From positions 1 to 25,006 of the forward strand of contig CAZVRZ010000080.1 in NCBI GenBank assembly GCA_964629965.1: a stretch of 25,006 nt of DNA, written 5' to 3'. The stretch comes from CAZVRZ01 sp964629965. Lineage in GTDB: Bacteria > Chloroflexota > Anaerolineae > Anaerolineales > UBA4823. The notes under the pieces are model-generated. The model was given only the letters and a program-made list of their open reading frames with translations, did no database searches and was not told the DNA's origin. This document shows, piece by piece, positions 1 through 12,000 of the stretch. Each line of letters opens with the position of its first letter. The first letter of the stretch is position 1. Position numbers and translations under genes: made by a program.

Positions 1-80
1 AAAAACTCGTCGAAAAGTGGTGCTCATGACCACGTTTAAGTGCTGCTATACCCTTGAACGCGCAATCATAATTTATCGTA
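1..80. other. Short intergenic stretch downstream of the giant gene
   Basis: Eighty bases after the TGA stop (81-83). A weak hairpin (GTGGT at 17-21 pairing with ACCAC at 29-33, 7-nt loop) precedes TTTTCGACGAGTTTTT when read on the minus strand. It might assist transcription termination, but the stem is only 5 bp. No other gene or signal is seen. Confidence 0.4.
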
Positions 81-3000
81 TCAATCACCATTCGCTCCAA
101 AGTTGTAATCCTTGAAAACCATCGGAAGCCAAATGATTGGATTTATCAACTGGATTTCCTGGCAATCCCCGAATGCGGTCCATTTCCCATACCCCAGGAA
201 GACGCCATCCCTGGTCATAAAGCGGATCGTTTCATCACTGGCTGCCGCGGGGGTGGGATTCTGCCCATAGCAGGGCAGCAGGCCAAAGTCGCCGTTCTGA
301 TCAACCACAACAGAGCCGCAAACCAACCCTTGATGATTCACAGCCAAAATCTCCGTCCCGGCGCCCAAATTCTGTACCGTGCCATAGAAGTTCACCCACC
401 AGGGTGAAGGTATCCCCCCCTCGGATGGCATCTGCGCAGATCCCGGGTACTCCGGCGCAACAGATGGGTTGCTGGTAGCTGCTGGGTACACCAGCGTGGT
501 TGCTTCACTAACCCTGATCCAATAACCGGCTCCTGGTTTCATCTCCACCAGCGTGTTCATCGCCGGGGGCAGATCCGGATAGTAAGAGAGTGCCCCATCA
601 TCGAAGCCCAGTACCGCGGTGTACTCTCCAGCGATACTTTGCAGCGCTTCTGAAACCACCAGGGGTTGTTGTGGCAGGTAACTGACCAGATTCCAGCCCG
701 CCTCCAGATGGATCGGCTGATCCACCGGCACAATTTCACCTACCATCCGAAGGGTTGCTGCTTGTTCTGTTATCTCCCCAATCGGAGTCACCACACTAGC
801 GAAAGTTTTCACCCAGTAGCCATGTTCCGCATCCATCGTCTCCAGCGTATTCATAAGCGGCAGGAAGTAAGGCGAATACTTAAGCAAACTGCCATCATAA
901 CCTAAAATCTCGATGTAATCCCCTTGCATCGACAATTCAACGACTTCCACAGCCGGGTTGAAAGGCTGTACATTCGATGACACCAGATTCCAACCTCTCG
1001 TGAGGCGGATATCATCTACAACCAGTATCTGTTCCTTGGTAGAGGGTCGACTGCACAGAGGCAGCGCTTCGATTTGATCGTGCCCATCATTGGGTACCGC
1101 TGTGATCTCATACTGACCGGCAAACGCCATATTCCATATGATTCTGGCAAAACCAGTTTCCCCTGGTCCAATGGGGGTTGCCGTTTCTCCTGTCCCGATG
1201 TAGTCACCATCCGCGTAGAAACTCACTGGAACTCCTGCACTGACAGCCTCCTCGCCGCCATTGACTATTTCCGCCATCAGCGCAATCGCATCATCGGAGC
1301 CACCAGCCGGTTCGCCACGGATTCCCGTCACAGCAAGCTGAGCGGCGCTGCAAGTCACCGCAACCATAAAAGGCCCAAAGGCACTAGAATTCCCTACCAG
1401 GTCGGTTGCCACTACCCAGAGCGTGTACTGGCCCGCAAACTGTGGAACCAGCTCATACCACCAAGCCTCGCCATCTTGCATCGTCCGTATGGTTGTAACA
1501 CTTCCATCCGGTGCGTGCACCTGAATATGGACTGTAGCTGCCGGCCCGCCATCTGTAACAGCGCCGCCCAGAACCCGACCGGTGCTGCCGAGAGCCAGTT
1601 CGTTCAAGACGGTATCGATCACCACCTCAGGAGCCACGGAATCCATCAGGAGATCAAAACTTAAAGCCGCGCTGCGGTTCCCTAATGGATCTTGCGCTGC
1701 AATGCGGACGGTTTGTGTAACGTAGTCGAGCTCATCGCCGCCAGGATTATTGAAAGACCAGATAGCTGTTTGAGGGGCAATCTCTCGTGGGTTTAGTATC
1801 AACTGGCTGGATAGATATGCGCCATTGCCCGTACTTGGTTCGACATCGCAGATTGCCAGAGTCCAGGTCCCCGCGCTGCTTTCACCCTGGAAAACACGCC
1901 CAGGTTCGCCAGGCCGCCCCCAATGCTCGAAGCGCTGCCCGGCGGGATCGTGATCTCCACTGAAATCCGCAAAGCCCAGTGTAGCAGCATCGTTCAACAG
2001 CAGATCAAAATTCTTGTAATTCGTCCCGGTCCGCTCATCGTCAAATAGCATCGAAACCGATGTTCCGCTCGGAGAAGTTAGCGTCACCCGCAGATCATCA
2101 CGCTGTGCATGTTCGGCTACAAATCCCAGGCTCACATCTTTGACAGCGAAGTCTTCAGCCACATTAAAGACACGCAGGATCGGGTTAGAACAAATTGTAC
2201 TGCTATCGATTGCCAGGGGCTCGGCAGGTATATCCTCATACACCTGGGCCAATTGTCCCTGACCCTGCTGCAAACTGGCCGGGGCGCAAACCCCGTCGAT
2301 GCAAACATCCACCCGTGCAATTCCAGCTTGATCGACTGCATCTCCAAACAAGTTTAAAGCGTTATCGGTTACCACCCCATCGGTAAAGGTCTGAGTTGAT
2401 TCGAGATCCAGGGTTAGTGTTGGAGGCGCCGCATCCACAAGGAACTCAAGCGGCGCATCCCAGGCTGCAGACTGCCCAAAGCGATCTGTAGCCTGCATAT
2501 AGATGGTGACGAAATCGCCATCTTCCCCGACTACATCCAGGTTGCAGTTCCAACTCCCGTTTTGACTCGGGTCGAGCGGGCAGGTAACGCTGCTGACTCC
2601 GCCCGGCCCATCAATATTGAGAGCCACGCTGGCAACACCGGATTCATCGTAGGCATAGCCTTGAAGGGTGTTCGCTCCAGCTTTCAGCAGATAGCCCGGT
2701 TTCTGGATGCCAAAGAATTCAGGCGGGGTGCGGTCGACTTGATGATAGACCCACATCCATTCCAGGGGTTGACCGCTGTCAGGGTGCATATGATCATAGA
2801 TTTCGACCTTGATCCCTGCCCAGGCCGCCTCATCCAGGCTGGTATCCACCATACCCGCAAAGGTGATCGTGCCACTTACGCCGGGCCCAATATCTCCCAA
2901 GGCGATTTGGGTACTGCCAGGCAATTGCAAAGTGAAAAACGGCGCAAGCTCAGCATAAACCCCGTAAGCCGTATCCTGACCACGGTTCTGGTAACTGATG

Positions 3001-6000
3001 GTAAATTCGATGACCGAACCATTGCCAACCGGCGCATAATCGCTTCTCAGGAAGTTCAGGTGGGAAGCAATATCTTCCAGCGGGCTGTCGAGCAGTAAAT
3101 CTTGCAGCCAGAAAAGGTTATCCGCCAGCAGGTTATATTGGATCCCCGCTGGGGCTGCGCTGAGGTTGAGAGCCAGATCGGTATCCAGATAAGCATGGCT
3201 GGCATCAGGCTGGTTGCTGCCGTTGGGGCAGATCCCCGCCCCAAGGGAGTCCCAGGAGAAGGCATGAATCAAGCCGAACTCATGAACCGGGGAGACAATC
3301 CTGGCAGACCCGATCACCAGGTTGCTGTTGACCGGATTGGCGTTGGGCAGGGTAGCCCACAGACGTAGAGCGCCTTCTTCGGAGGCAAGAGCCAGCAGTT
3401 CCAGTTCAGCAACCGCGGGATCGTTGATTCCCAGGAGAGCAAACGGCAGGTACAGATCGGTTTGGCCTGTGTTGAGATTGACAGCAAAGCGATATTGTTC
3501 CTCGCTCAGCGAAGAACCAAAACCCCACTGACTGCCATCCCAGGAAAGCAGCAGCGCCGTCTGGTGATCTTGCACCCAGATCAGGAAGTCAGCTTCCAGG
3601 CTGGACGGCAGTGCGATCTTTGTGTTCCCGGCAGTCGCGGGGTAGGGATCATAAGCCTCGGTCGCGCCGCCAGCCCGGGTATCCAGGTAAACGAACAGAT
3701 CACCGTCGCTGCGCCAATCGGCACCACTCCAGGCCAGGCGCAAGGCTTCAGCGCTCCAGGTGGTATACAATTCTTGAGGGACAAGGGTTAACCCGCCACC
3801 AGTGGTTTGGCGATAGATACGGCGGTCGACACCCAACAGGGTGCAGCCGCTTTCCATCCAGCCGTGATATACTTCAGTTTCCGCCCCTATCCAAACGTAA
3901 TCGGGGGTGGTGGGACTGTCTACATAGACTGTACCAAAACGCTGCCACTGCTGTTGTGCATAGATATCCTGGCTGGCCAATTGCAAGGAAACTTTCGTCC
4001 CTTCCGGCGCAGTATAGTTTGCACGAAGTTCCGTACTGGCACCAACTGCCTGAGAAACTGCTTCGTGCTCGGTAGCGCTGATTTCGCTGCTCCATTGGAT
4101 GAGATAATCCGCCAGGTCACTGTGATCGCTGCTGGGGGTCCATGCCAGGGTCAAGTCAGCGCTGCAAGGAGTTGAACCACTGCAGGGGACGGTATCACCC
4201 GGCAAGATCGTCTGTCCATCAACCGTCAGGGTCAGGTCCACCTCCTGAGGAGGCAATATATCCACGGTCAGGGCTATCAATTCTTCGCTGGTGTGTCCCA
4301 CCTGATCGGTAGCCCGGAAAGTGAACAGGAATTCTTCACCATCAGGCAGCAAACCCGATTCGAGCTGCCAGGTGGCCTGCCAATTGCTACTGTCCACCAC
4401 CGCCGACTGCCACTCGCCATCTGCCAGACGCCACTCTACACTAGCAACACCCACTGTGTCGCTGACCCAACCGGTGATATCGATCCTGCCCGGTTCATAG
4501 AACTGGGCGGCGGTGTAGAGCGTGCCATCCGCCCCGATCTGGGGCGCAGCCGTATCGACAATCACGGTACTTTGATCGCTGACGCTGTTGCCGCTCCAAT
4601 CAGTAACTGTCACCTCGATCGTATGCTGCCCTTCCCCGGTGGGCGTCCAACTGAATGACCAGGGTAGATCGACCACTGCGCCCTGGTCCCAACTTTGCCC
4701 ATGGATAAGAATACCATTTACCCGCAGGCTTAAAATTTTCAGTGAGGAGTTCCCACCCGCAGCCTGGCCATTGATCAAAAAGGGTTGATCGCTATCCAGG
4801 ATCTCGGGCAAACTGGAGATTGCCACCCAGGTGGCGGATTCCGCTTCTGCTTGAACGAGCAGCGGATCGGCCCTGAGGTCAATCGCCGGCAGCGTTACTA
4901 CAGGTGCGGCAACCGTGGTGCAATTCCCACTGCTGTCGCAAGCCGTAGCCCCATTAGAAACCCAGAGCGGATTCAAAACTCTCAGGCCCGTGTCGTGGTC
5001 AGCCACAAAAACCAGCGAATCCATTGCTGCCACTTGCCGGGCGGTTCCAGGAGTGTTGGCGAGCACGATAAAGAACGGCTGACTGGGATCGGAAATATTG
5101 AGAACGTGCAGCCCGGAGGCGCCGTCAGCGATGTAAGCAAAGTTGCCCTGGATATCTACACCGCGCACTTCGCCGAGGGTATCGTAGTTGCTCAGCGGGA
5201 TCGGCGAACTCGGTAGAGAGATATCGAAGACCCACAACCCGGCCGCGCCATCGGCAACGAAAGCGTAATTGTCCAAGACAGCTACATCGTAGGCCATCCC
5301 TGGTGTGTCATACGCCCCAACACCGACAGGCAAATCCGGGTTGCTGGCATCCACGATGCGCAGGCCGCTCTCGCCATCGGCAATCAAAACCAACTCTTCG
5401 GTGACAGCGACACCATAAGCCGTGCCAGGTGTATCGTAGTTGCCCAGCGTAACAGGGCTGCCAGGGTCGCTCACATCGATGATGATCAGGCCGGCGCTGC
5501 CTGCGACAAGATAGGCAAATTTTCCACCGGGTTGATCGACAACTGTGACCGCCATTGCTTCACCCAGGGTACTTACCACCTTTTCCAGGGTCGGATTTTC
5601 TGGATCGGAAACATCCACGATTTGCATTCCGGCTTCTTCCTGAGCCACAAAGGCAAAGCGATCCGTACCCGGCTGTGGTGTGGGGGTAGGCGTCGGTGTG
5701 GGTACCGGTACACCTACATACACCATGAGGGCGCTGCTCACATTATTGTTTTCATTGCTTTCCGCAATACTACAATGCTGATCCACAAGCGCCACCACCG
5801 GATGCTCTCCTGCTGTGTTGAAACCATCCGTATCGATGGCAAATTCCTGGCTGGCTCCTACGGCCAGCGGCGGTACCTGCACAGAGGCATCTGCGGTCAT
5901 GCCGCAGGCGGCAGTTGTATAGCCTTCGAAGATCCCCAGCGAAGAGATGTCTGTGCTGGCGATTTGTCCCTGGTTCTTAACGCGGACGATATAGCGCAAT

Positions 6001-9000
6001 GCTTGATTCGTGTTCGGGCTGACCGGGACAGCGATCAGGCTATTCACCACCAGATCGGGCAGCGGCAGGTCCTGTACCTGGAAGCGGACAGAGCCGTAGC
6101 TGTTATTGATCTCTGAATCTTCTATGATCTGGCAATCGGTATCGACGCGGGCGTAGAGGTAATGGTAGCCTGAAACCGAGATCCCATCCGGATCCACCAG
6201 GGTCAGTTGATAGCTGGCGCCAGCAGCCAGAGGCGGCACCTGTCCCCAGGTATCGGGCTCAATACCACAACCACCGATCATATCCAGGTAGATCCCAGCG
6301 CTTATCACCTCAGTCGAAGTCAGGGTGCCGATGTTACGAATTGTGAGGGTATAGGTGACCGGCTGATTGCCAATCAGTTGCGCTGGTTCAATCGTGACGC
6401 CTTCGATCGTGAGATCAGGCTGGGGGGCCGGGTTGATGAAAATCCAGGTTCTTGGATAGGTATTATTGGCTTCATTGCTTTCAAAAACCTGGCAACGATC
6501 ATCCACCTGGCCGGTAATGTAATGATCCCATTGCGTGGTAAAACCGGTATAAGCGAAGCGGAGGGTGATTACCTCGCCTCCATCCAAGGATGAAATTTCT
6601 TGGGAAAGGTTTGCACTGCCTCCACAACCTACGGGGTCTGAATCGATATAGATACCGACCGAGGCGGCTCCATCCGTAGGCGCAGCTCCCTGGTTACGGA
6701 CTCGCACCACAAAGTTGACCAGATCACCGGTGGTAGGGATTTCAGGTTCGATGGTGATTTCTTCAATCACCAGATCGGGATTAGGAGAAACTCCCAGGTG
6801 GAGCGACTTTTGCAGCGTATTGTTGCTCTCGGTGCTTTCCGTTACCTGGCAATTGTAATCAACCATGGCGTACGCCTGGTGTGCATTGGCATCCACAAGC
6901 CCAGTATGGTCAATCGTCACGATGGTAGCCTCGCCGGCAGCCAGTGCGGGCACGCTGACAGTATCGTACCCGGCAGTATCCCCACAACCCACAGGCTGAT
7001 GATCCATATAAAGGCTGAGTTCGCTGCCCGCACTGCTTACGGCTCCCAGGTTGCGGACCTGCAATTTGATTTGGAAGGGGGTGTTGATCACCAACGAGGC
7101 GGGAACCGTACTCATCCCTTCTACGATGAGATCTGGTCGCAGCGTTTCAGTGATATTGAAATCAATTGGGCCCCGCTGGTTATTGACCTCGTTGCTCTCA
7201 TCCACCAGGCAACCGTAATCCAGGAACACGTATGCTGAATGTGAACCCGTAGTGGTGAAAGGCGCTGTGAAGGTAAACTGGCGGGTTTCACCCACCGCCA
7301 TCGGCGCCAGCGAATAGCTCTGGTCGCCAGCGTCGATAGCTCCGCCACAACCCATCGGGACGCGATCCAGGTAGAGTCCAGCCGAGGTGGTCACGCTGAT
7401 AACCTCTGTGCCGCGGTTCTTTACAGTCACGGTATACTGCACGGTTTCCCCGGCAGCGGGTTCTTCTGGATACACCATGACATTATCCACCACCAGATCC
7501 GGCTGCGGATCCGTGGTCACAGCGACAGAGAGATCATACAGGTTATTCGTTTTGTCGCTCTCCGCCAACCAGCAGTATACATCAAGGTACACGTAAGCTG
7601 AATGCAATGTCCCTGCACTGAAGGGTGCAGTGAACGTGGCTGTTACGACACTTCCGATGCCGAGCGGCGGTACCATGAAATGATCATAGCTAAAATCGAC
7701 CTCATCGCCACATTCTGCCGGGACTCGGTCCAGGTACAGGTCGGCTCTGGTGTAGATGTGGGCTGCTGCGGAACCCTGGTTGCGAATATACACCGTATAT
7801 TCGACGGACTGCCCGATCATGGGGACCTCAGGGGATATGCTGACGCTCTCTACCACCAGATCGGGCAGCAAAGAGGAGACCACATTCAGTTCCATTTCCT
7901 GCGCGTTATTGTCCTCTTGAAGTTCGGTGATCAGGCAATTGTAATCCGCGACAAGGATGACAGCGTGCGAGCCAGTCGTTTCGAAGGGGATAGCCTGCAC
8001 GGTCAACTCGGCGCTTTCCCCGATGCCCAGAGCGGGCACCGGACCGACATTCATCCAGGTGTCATCTCCACAGGCAGGCGGTGAAGCCGGATCGTGATAA
8101 ATCGCCAGACCGGACTGTTGGCTCACTGCGTTGCCCTGGTTTTTCACCACCACCTTGTACTTGAAAAATTGATCGACAGCCGGGGTGATCGGCAGCGTGG
8201 TGACGCTCTCAATCACCAAATCTGGCCGGCGAAACGCGGCGACCTCGATACTCAAATCAACCTGGTTGTTAATTTCGTCGCTCTCTGTGATGTTACAGTT
8301 GAAGTCAACCACTGCCCGAGCGGTATGCATATCTGCAGTGATAAACCCCGTTGGCGTCGGGATGGTGAGTGTGATGGCTTCGCCGATGCCCAAAGCCGGC
8401 ACCAGACCGGTATTCACCCAGGTTGTATCCCCACATTGGTAGTCAGGGAGTACCGGGTCGTGGTAAATGGCCAGCCCTGTGCTGCTACTGGCCTGGGTTC
8501 CCTGGTTGCGAACCCGCACCAAGTATTCGGGCACTTCTCCGATGGCAAGGTTTTCGGGTGAGACAGTCAGATATTCCACTACCAGGTCAGGACGCCGCGG
8601 TGGCAGAACTTCGATGGACAAATCCATCTGGTTGTTCGTCTCGTTTCCTTCAGAAATAGAACAGGCAAAATCTACCACTGCCCGGACCATGTGTACACCA
8701 TCAGTGATAAAACCCGCCGACATCGTGACGGTGAGTGTGACAGCCTCTCCAAAGCCCAAGCCCGGTATCTGCTTCGTATTCACCCAGGTCGCATCACCAC
8801 ACTGGTAGTCTTTGAGCACTGGGTCATGATAAATTGCTAGTAGAACGCTGGTGCTACTCTGTGTTCCTTGATTGCGCACTCGCACGGTATACTCAAGCGG
8901 TTCTTCGACAGCAGGAATTTCAGGTGAGACAGCCAGATATTCCACCACCAGATCGGGCCGCAGCGACGGCAGAACTTGAACGGGGAGATCGAGCAGGTTG

Positions 9001-12000
9001 TTATCTTCATCGCTTTCTGTTATGGAACAACCAAAATCTACCACTGCCCGGGCTATATTGGCGCCACTGGTGGTGAAACCTTCCGTTGTAATGGTCAGCG
9101 TGATCGCTTCTCCGATTTCCAATGCTGGTGCCGAGCCAACATTCATCCAGGTCGTATCACCGCATGGATGAACACTTGAGGCTGGATTATGGTAGATGGC
9201 GACGCTCGTGCCCTCGCTGACCTGGGTACCCTGATTGCGCACTCGTACGGTGTAGGTGAGTGGCTGCTCCTCGGCACGGGGACTTACAGGAGACACCCTC
9301 AGATTTTCGACTACCAGATCAGGCCGTAGCGGCGGCAAAATTGTGACTGACTGGCTCAGCAGGTTGTTGATTTCATCGCTTTCGGTTTCTATACAATTGA
9401 AATCCGCGAGGAAATACACATCCCTGGTGCCAGATGTGGCGAGACCGTCCCAATAGAGCACCGAAACGTTGGCAACTTCGCCAGGCTCCAGCGGCGGGAT
9501 TTGAGCGGTCTTTCCCAAAGATGGGTCTCCGCACCCGGAGGGTGGGGCATCATAGTAAATGGCTAAAAGGGTGTTGCCAGTGCTGCGGTCGCCCTGGTTG
9601 CGAATTTGCACTGTAAACGTAAACGTCTCTTCTGCACGGACAGTTTCGGGCAGCACGCTGACGCTTTCGATCACCAGGTCAGGTCGCCTGGATGGCAGCA
9701 CAGTGATGGCAACCGGCCCCGCCCGATTGTTAGATTCGTCGTTTTCGATCACTTCACATCCGTAATCGGCGAAGGCAAAGGTCTGGTGAACGTCTTCAGT
9801 CGTGAAGGAGGCTTGTAGCGTGAAGGTATAACTCTCTCCTACGGCAATGGCTGGCACCCGGACCCCGTAATCGCCAATATCGGGATCACCCCCTGTGCAC
9901 CCCAGGGGGACGCGATCGAGATAGAGGCCGGCACTGGAAGGACTGGCCAGGGCATCCCCCTGGTTGGTGATCCGAATCGTGTAGGTGACCGGGTCTTCCG
10001 CCGGAATTTCTAGCGGTTCGGCGCTGAACGCAGTAATCACCAGGTCGGGTTGGGGCGCTGGCTCAACGATAAAGTATTCAGGCCCGAAAGTGTTGTTGTT
10101 CTCCACCGTTTCGAGCACCTGGCAGGTAAAGTCTGTCGCGGCGAAGATGTAGTACTGCCTGAAATCGTAAAGCATGGTTGTCAGTGTCAGCGTATACCTC
10201 TCGCTGGGCTGCAAAGGGGGCACCACACCAAAACCATCCACGGAATCACTGCAACTGCCGGTCGGCTCACGGTCGATGTAGATCCCGGTTAAAGCGGATT
10301 GGCTGCTGGCAGTCGTACCGTGGTTTTGCACCACCAGGGTGAAGGTGATCGTCTCCATTTCCTTCGGGCTGGCCGGATCTAGGGTGAGTGAATCCACCTG
10401 CAAATCCGGACCAGCGGCAGAGATGCTGAGAGGGCCAAAGTAGTTATTGTTCTCGTCGGTTTCCGTGTGCGAGCAATAATGATCCACCATAGCATAGACA
10501 TTGTGCGTCCCAGGGATGGTAAAACCTACATCCGTAACGGTGACGGTGACCACCTCGCCAATCGCCAGACCGGGCACAGTAGTGCTGAGGTCGGGAAGAT
10601 CGCCACAATGCGGGAAGTAATCGAGATAAATGCCTGCAAAGGTACTCGGACCGTAGGCAGTACCCTGATTGCTGATACGCAGCGTGTACGAAATCGGCTG
10701 GCCTAAAAACGCAATACTGGGTTCAGCAGACACATTCTCGATCACGTAATCTGGTTGCAGACTCGATGTTACGGTGATCACCTGAGTATAGATGTTGTTG
10801 CTCTCGTTGGTTTCTTCCACCTCACAAAGATAATCAGTAAAAACCGCGGCGAAATGCTGGCCTTGAGGGGAAAGACCCGTAGAGGCCACCGTGAGCTCGA
10901 CACTCTCCCCTATCCCCAAAGCAGGAACCCGGGCGGTGTTCGTCCAACTGATATCGTCACAATCCAGGGGGACGTAATCCTGGTACAGCGCCAGGTAGGA
11001 GATCGGGCTGGCAGTCTCACCCTGGTTGCTGACCTGCACGGTGTAGGTGAACGGATAGGTCGCAGCTGGTTCGAGTGGATTTGGCGTGATGCTATCCACC
11101 ACCAGGTCGGCGTACCTTTGGACCACATTGAAGCTCACCGGGCCGAAGCCGTTGTTGGCCTCGCTGATCTCGGCGATACTGCATTGGTAGTCCGTATAGG
11201 CGCGGACGGTATGCACCCCGGCGGTGGCAATCCCAGATTCTAAGGCCAGGGTCAGGGTGTAAGATGCCCCAACTGCCAGCCCGGGTATCGCCTGGTTTCT
11301 GTCGCCGGGGCTGCCGCAGCCCGTGAAGTCCCGGTCGACGTAAATACCCGACCAGGCCGCCAAGGGGGATTGGTAGGTGCCGGCGTTGCGGATCACGGTG
11401 GTGAAATACACCGGCTCGTTGGGCATCGGCTGGGCCGGGCTGACCGTCAGGCTGTCGATCACCAGGTCATACTGGACCACGTCAAAGTTGACTGGACCAA
11501 ACCCGTTGTTGGTTTCGTCCTTTTCAGCCACCACTTGATTCTTATCGGCCAGGGCATACACATAGTGATGGCCGACAGGGAAGGTATAGGCGTATGGGCT
11601 GCTGTAGACCGTGATTGAAGACCCAGCGCCTAAAGATGGTACGCTCAGCACCATAAAGGCTGCATCGCTGTATCCCGCCGGCACCGGGTCAGTCTTGGCA
11701 TAGATCCCGACATAGGCGCTGGAAGACGAGGCGTTACCCTGGTTCCTGACAGTGACAGATACCTGCACCAGGGCGCCACTGTTGGGCAGCATCGCGGTGG
11801 GGTTAAACGTCAAACCGGTGACCACCAGGTCGGGCGCGGGGACGGCCGTGTTCGTGGGCGTAGAGGTTGGTGTGGATGTATTGGTGGGTGTCGGTGTTAT
11901 CGTGGGTGTTGGCGTATGGGTCGCCGTGTTCGTCGGCGTGAGTGTGCTGGTGGGGGTGGGCGTATTGGTCGGCGTGGACGTGGGAGTGCCCGTTTGGGTC

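Noticed and set aside
1..40. Rho-independent terminator downstream of the gene
   Set aside because: The stem is only 5 bp with a 7-nt loop and a broken T-run, so it is noted within the intergenic entry but not called.
84..120. Sortase LPxTG signal
   Set aside because: The motif is LPMVF, with no Thr-Gly, no hydrophobic helix and no basic tail.
7602..11243. Series of plus-strand open frames of 120-160 codons opposite the CARDB array (for example 7602-8084, 8094-8561, 10755-11243)
   Set aside because: They recur in phase with the CARDB domains and are antisense shadows; their translations show no family features.
5708..11843. Regular 361-bp period as a CRISPR or satellite array
   Set aside because: The period equals one CARDB domain of about 120 codons, units diverge mainly as protein would, and there are no short identical repeats with spacers.
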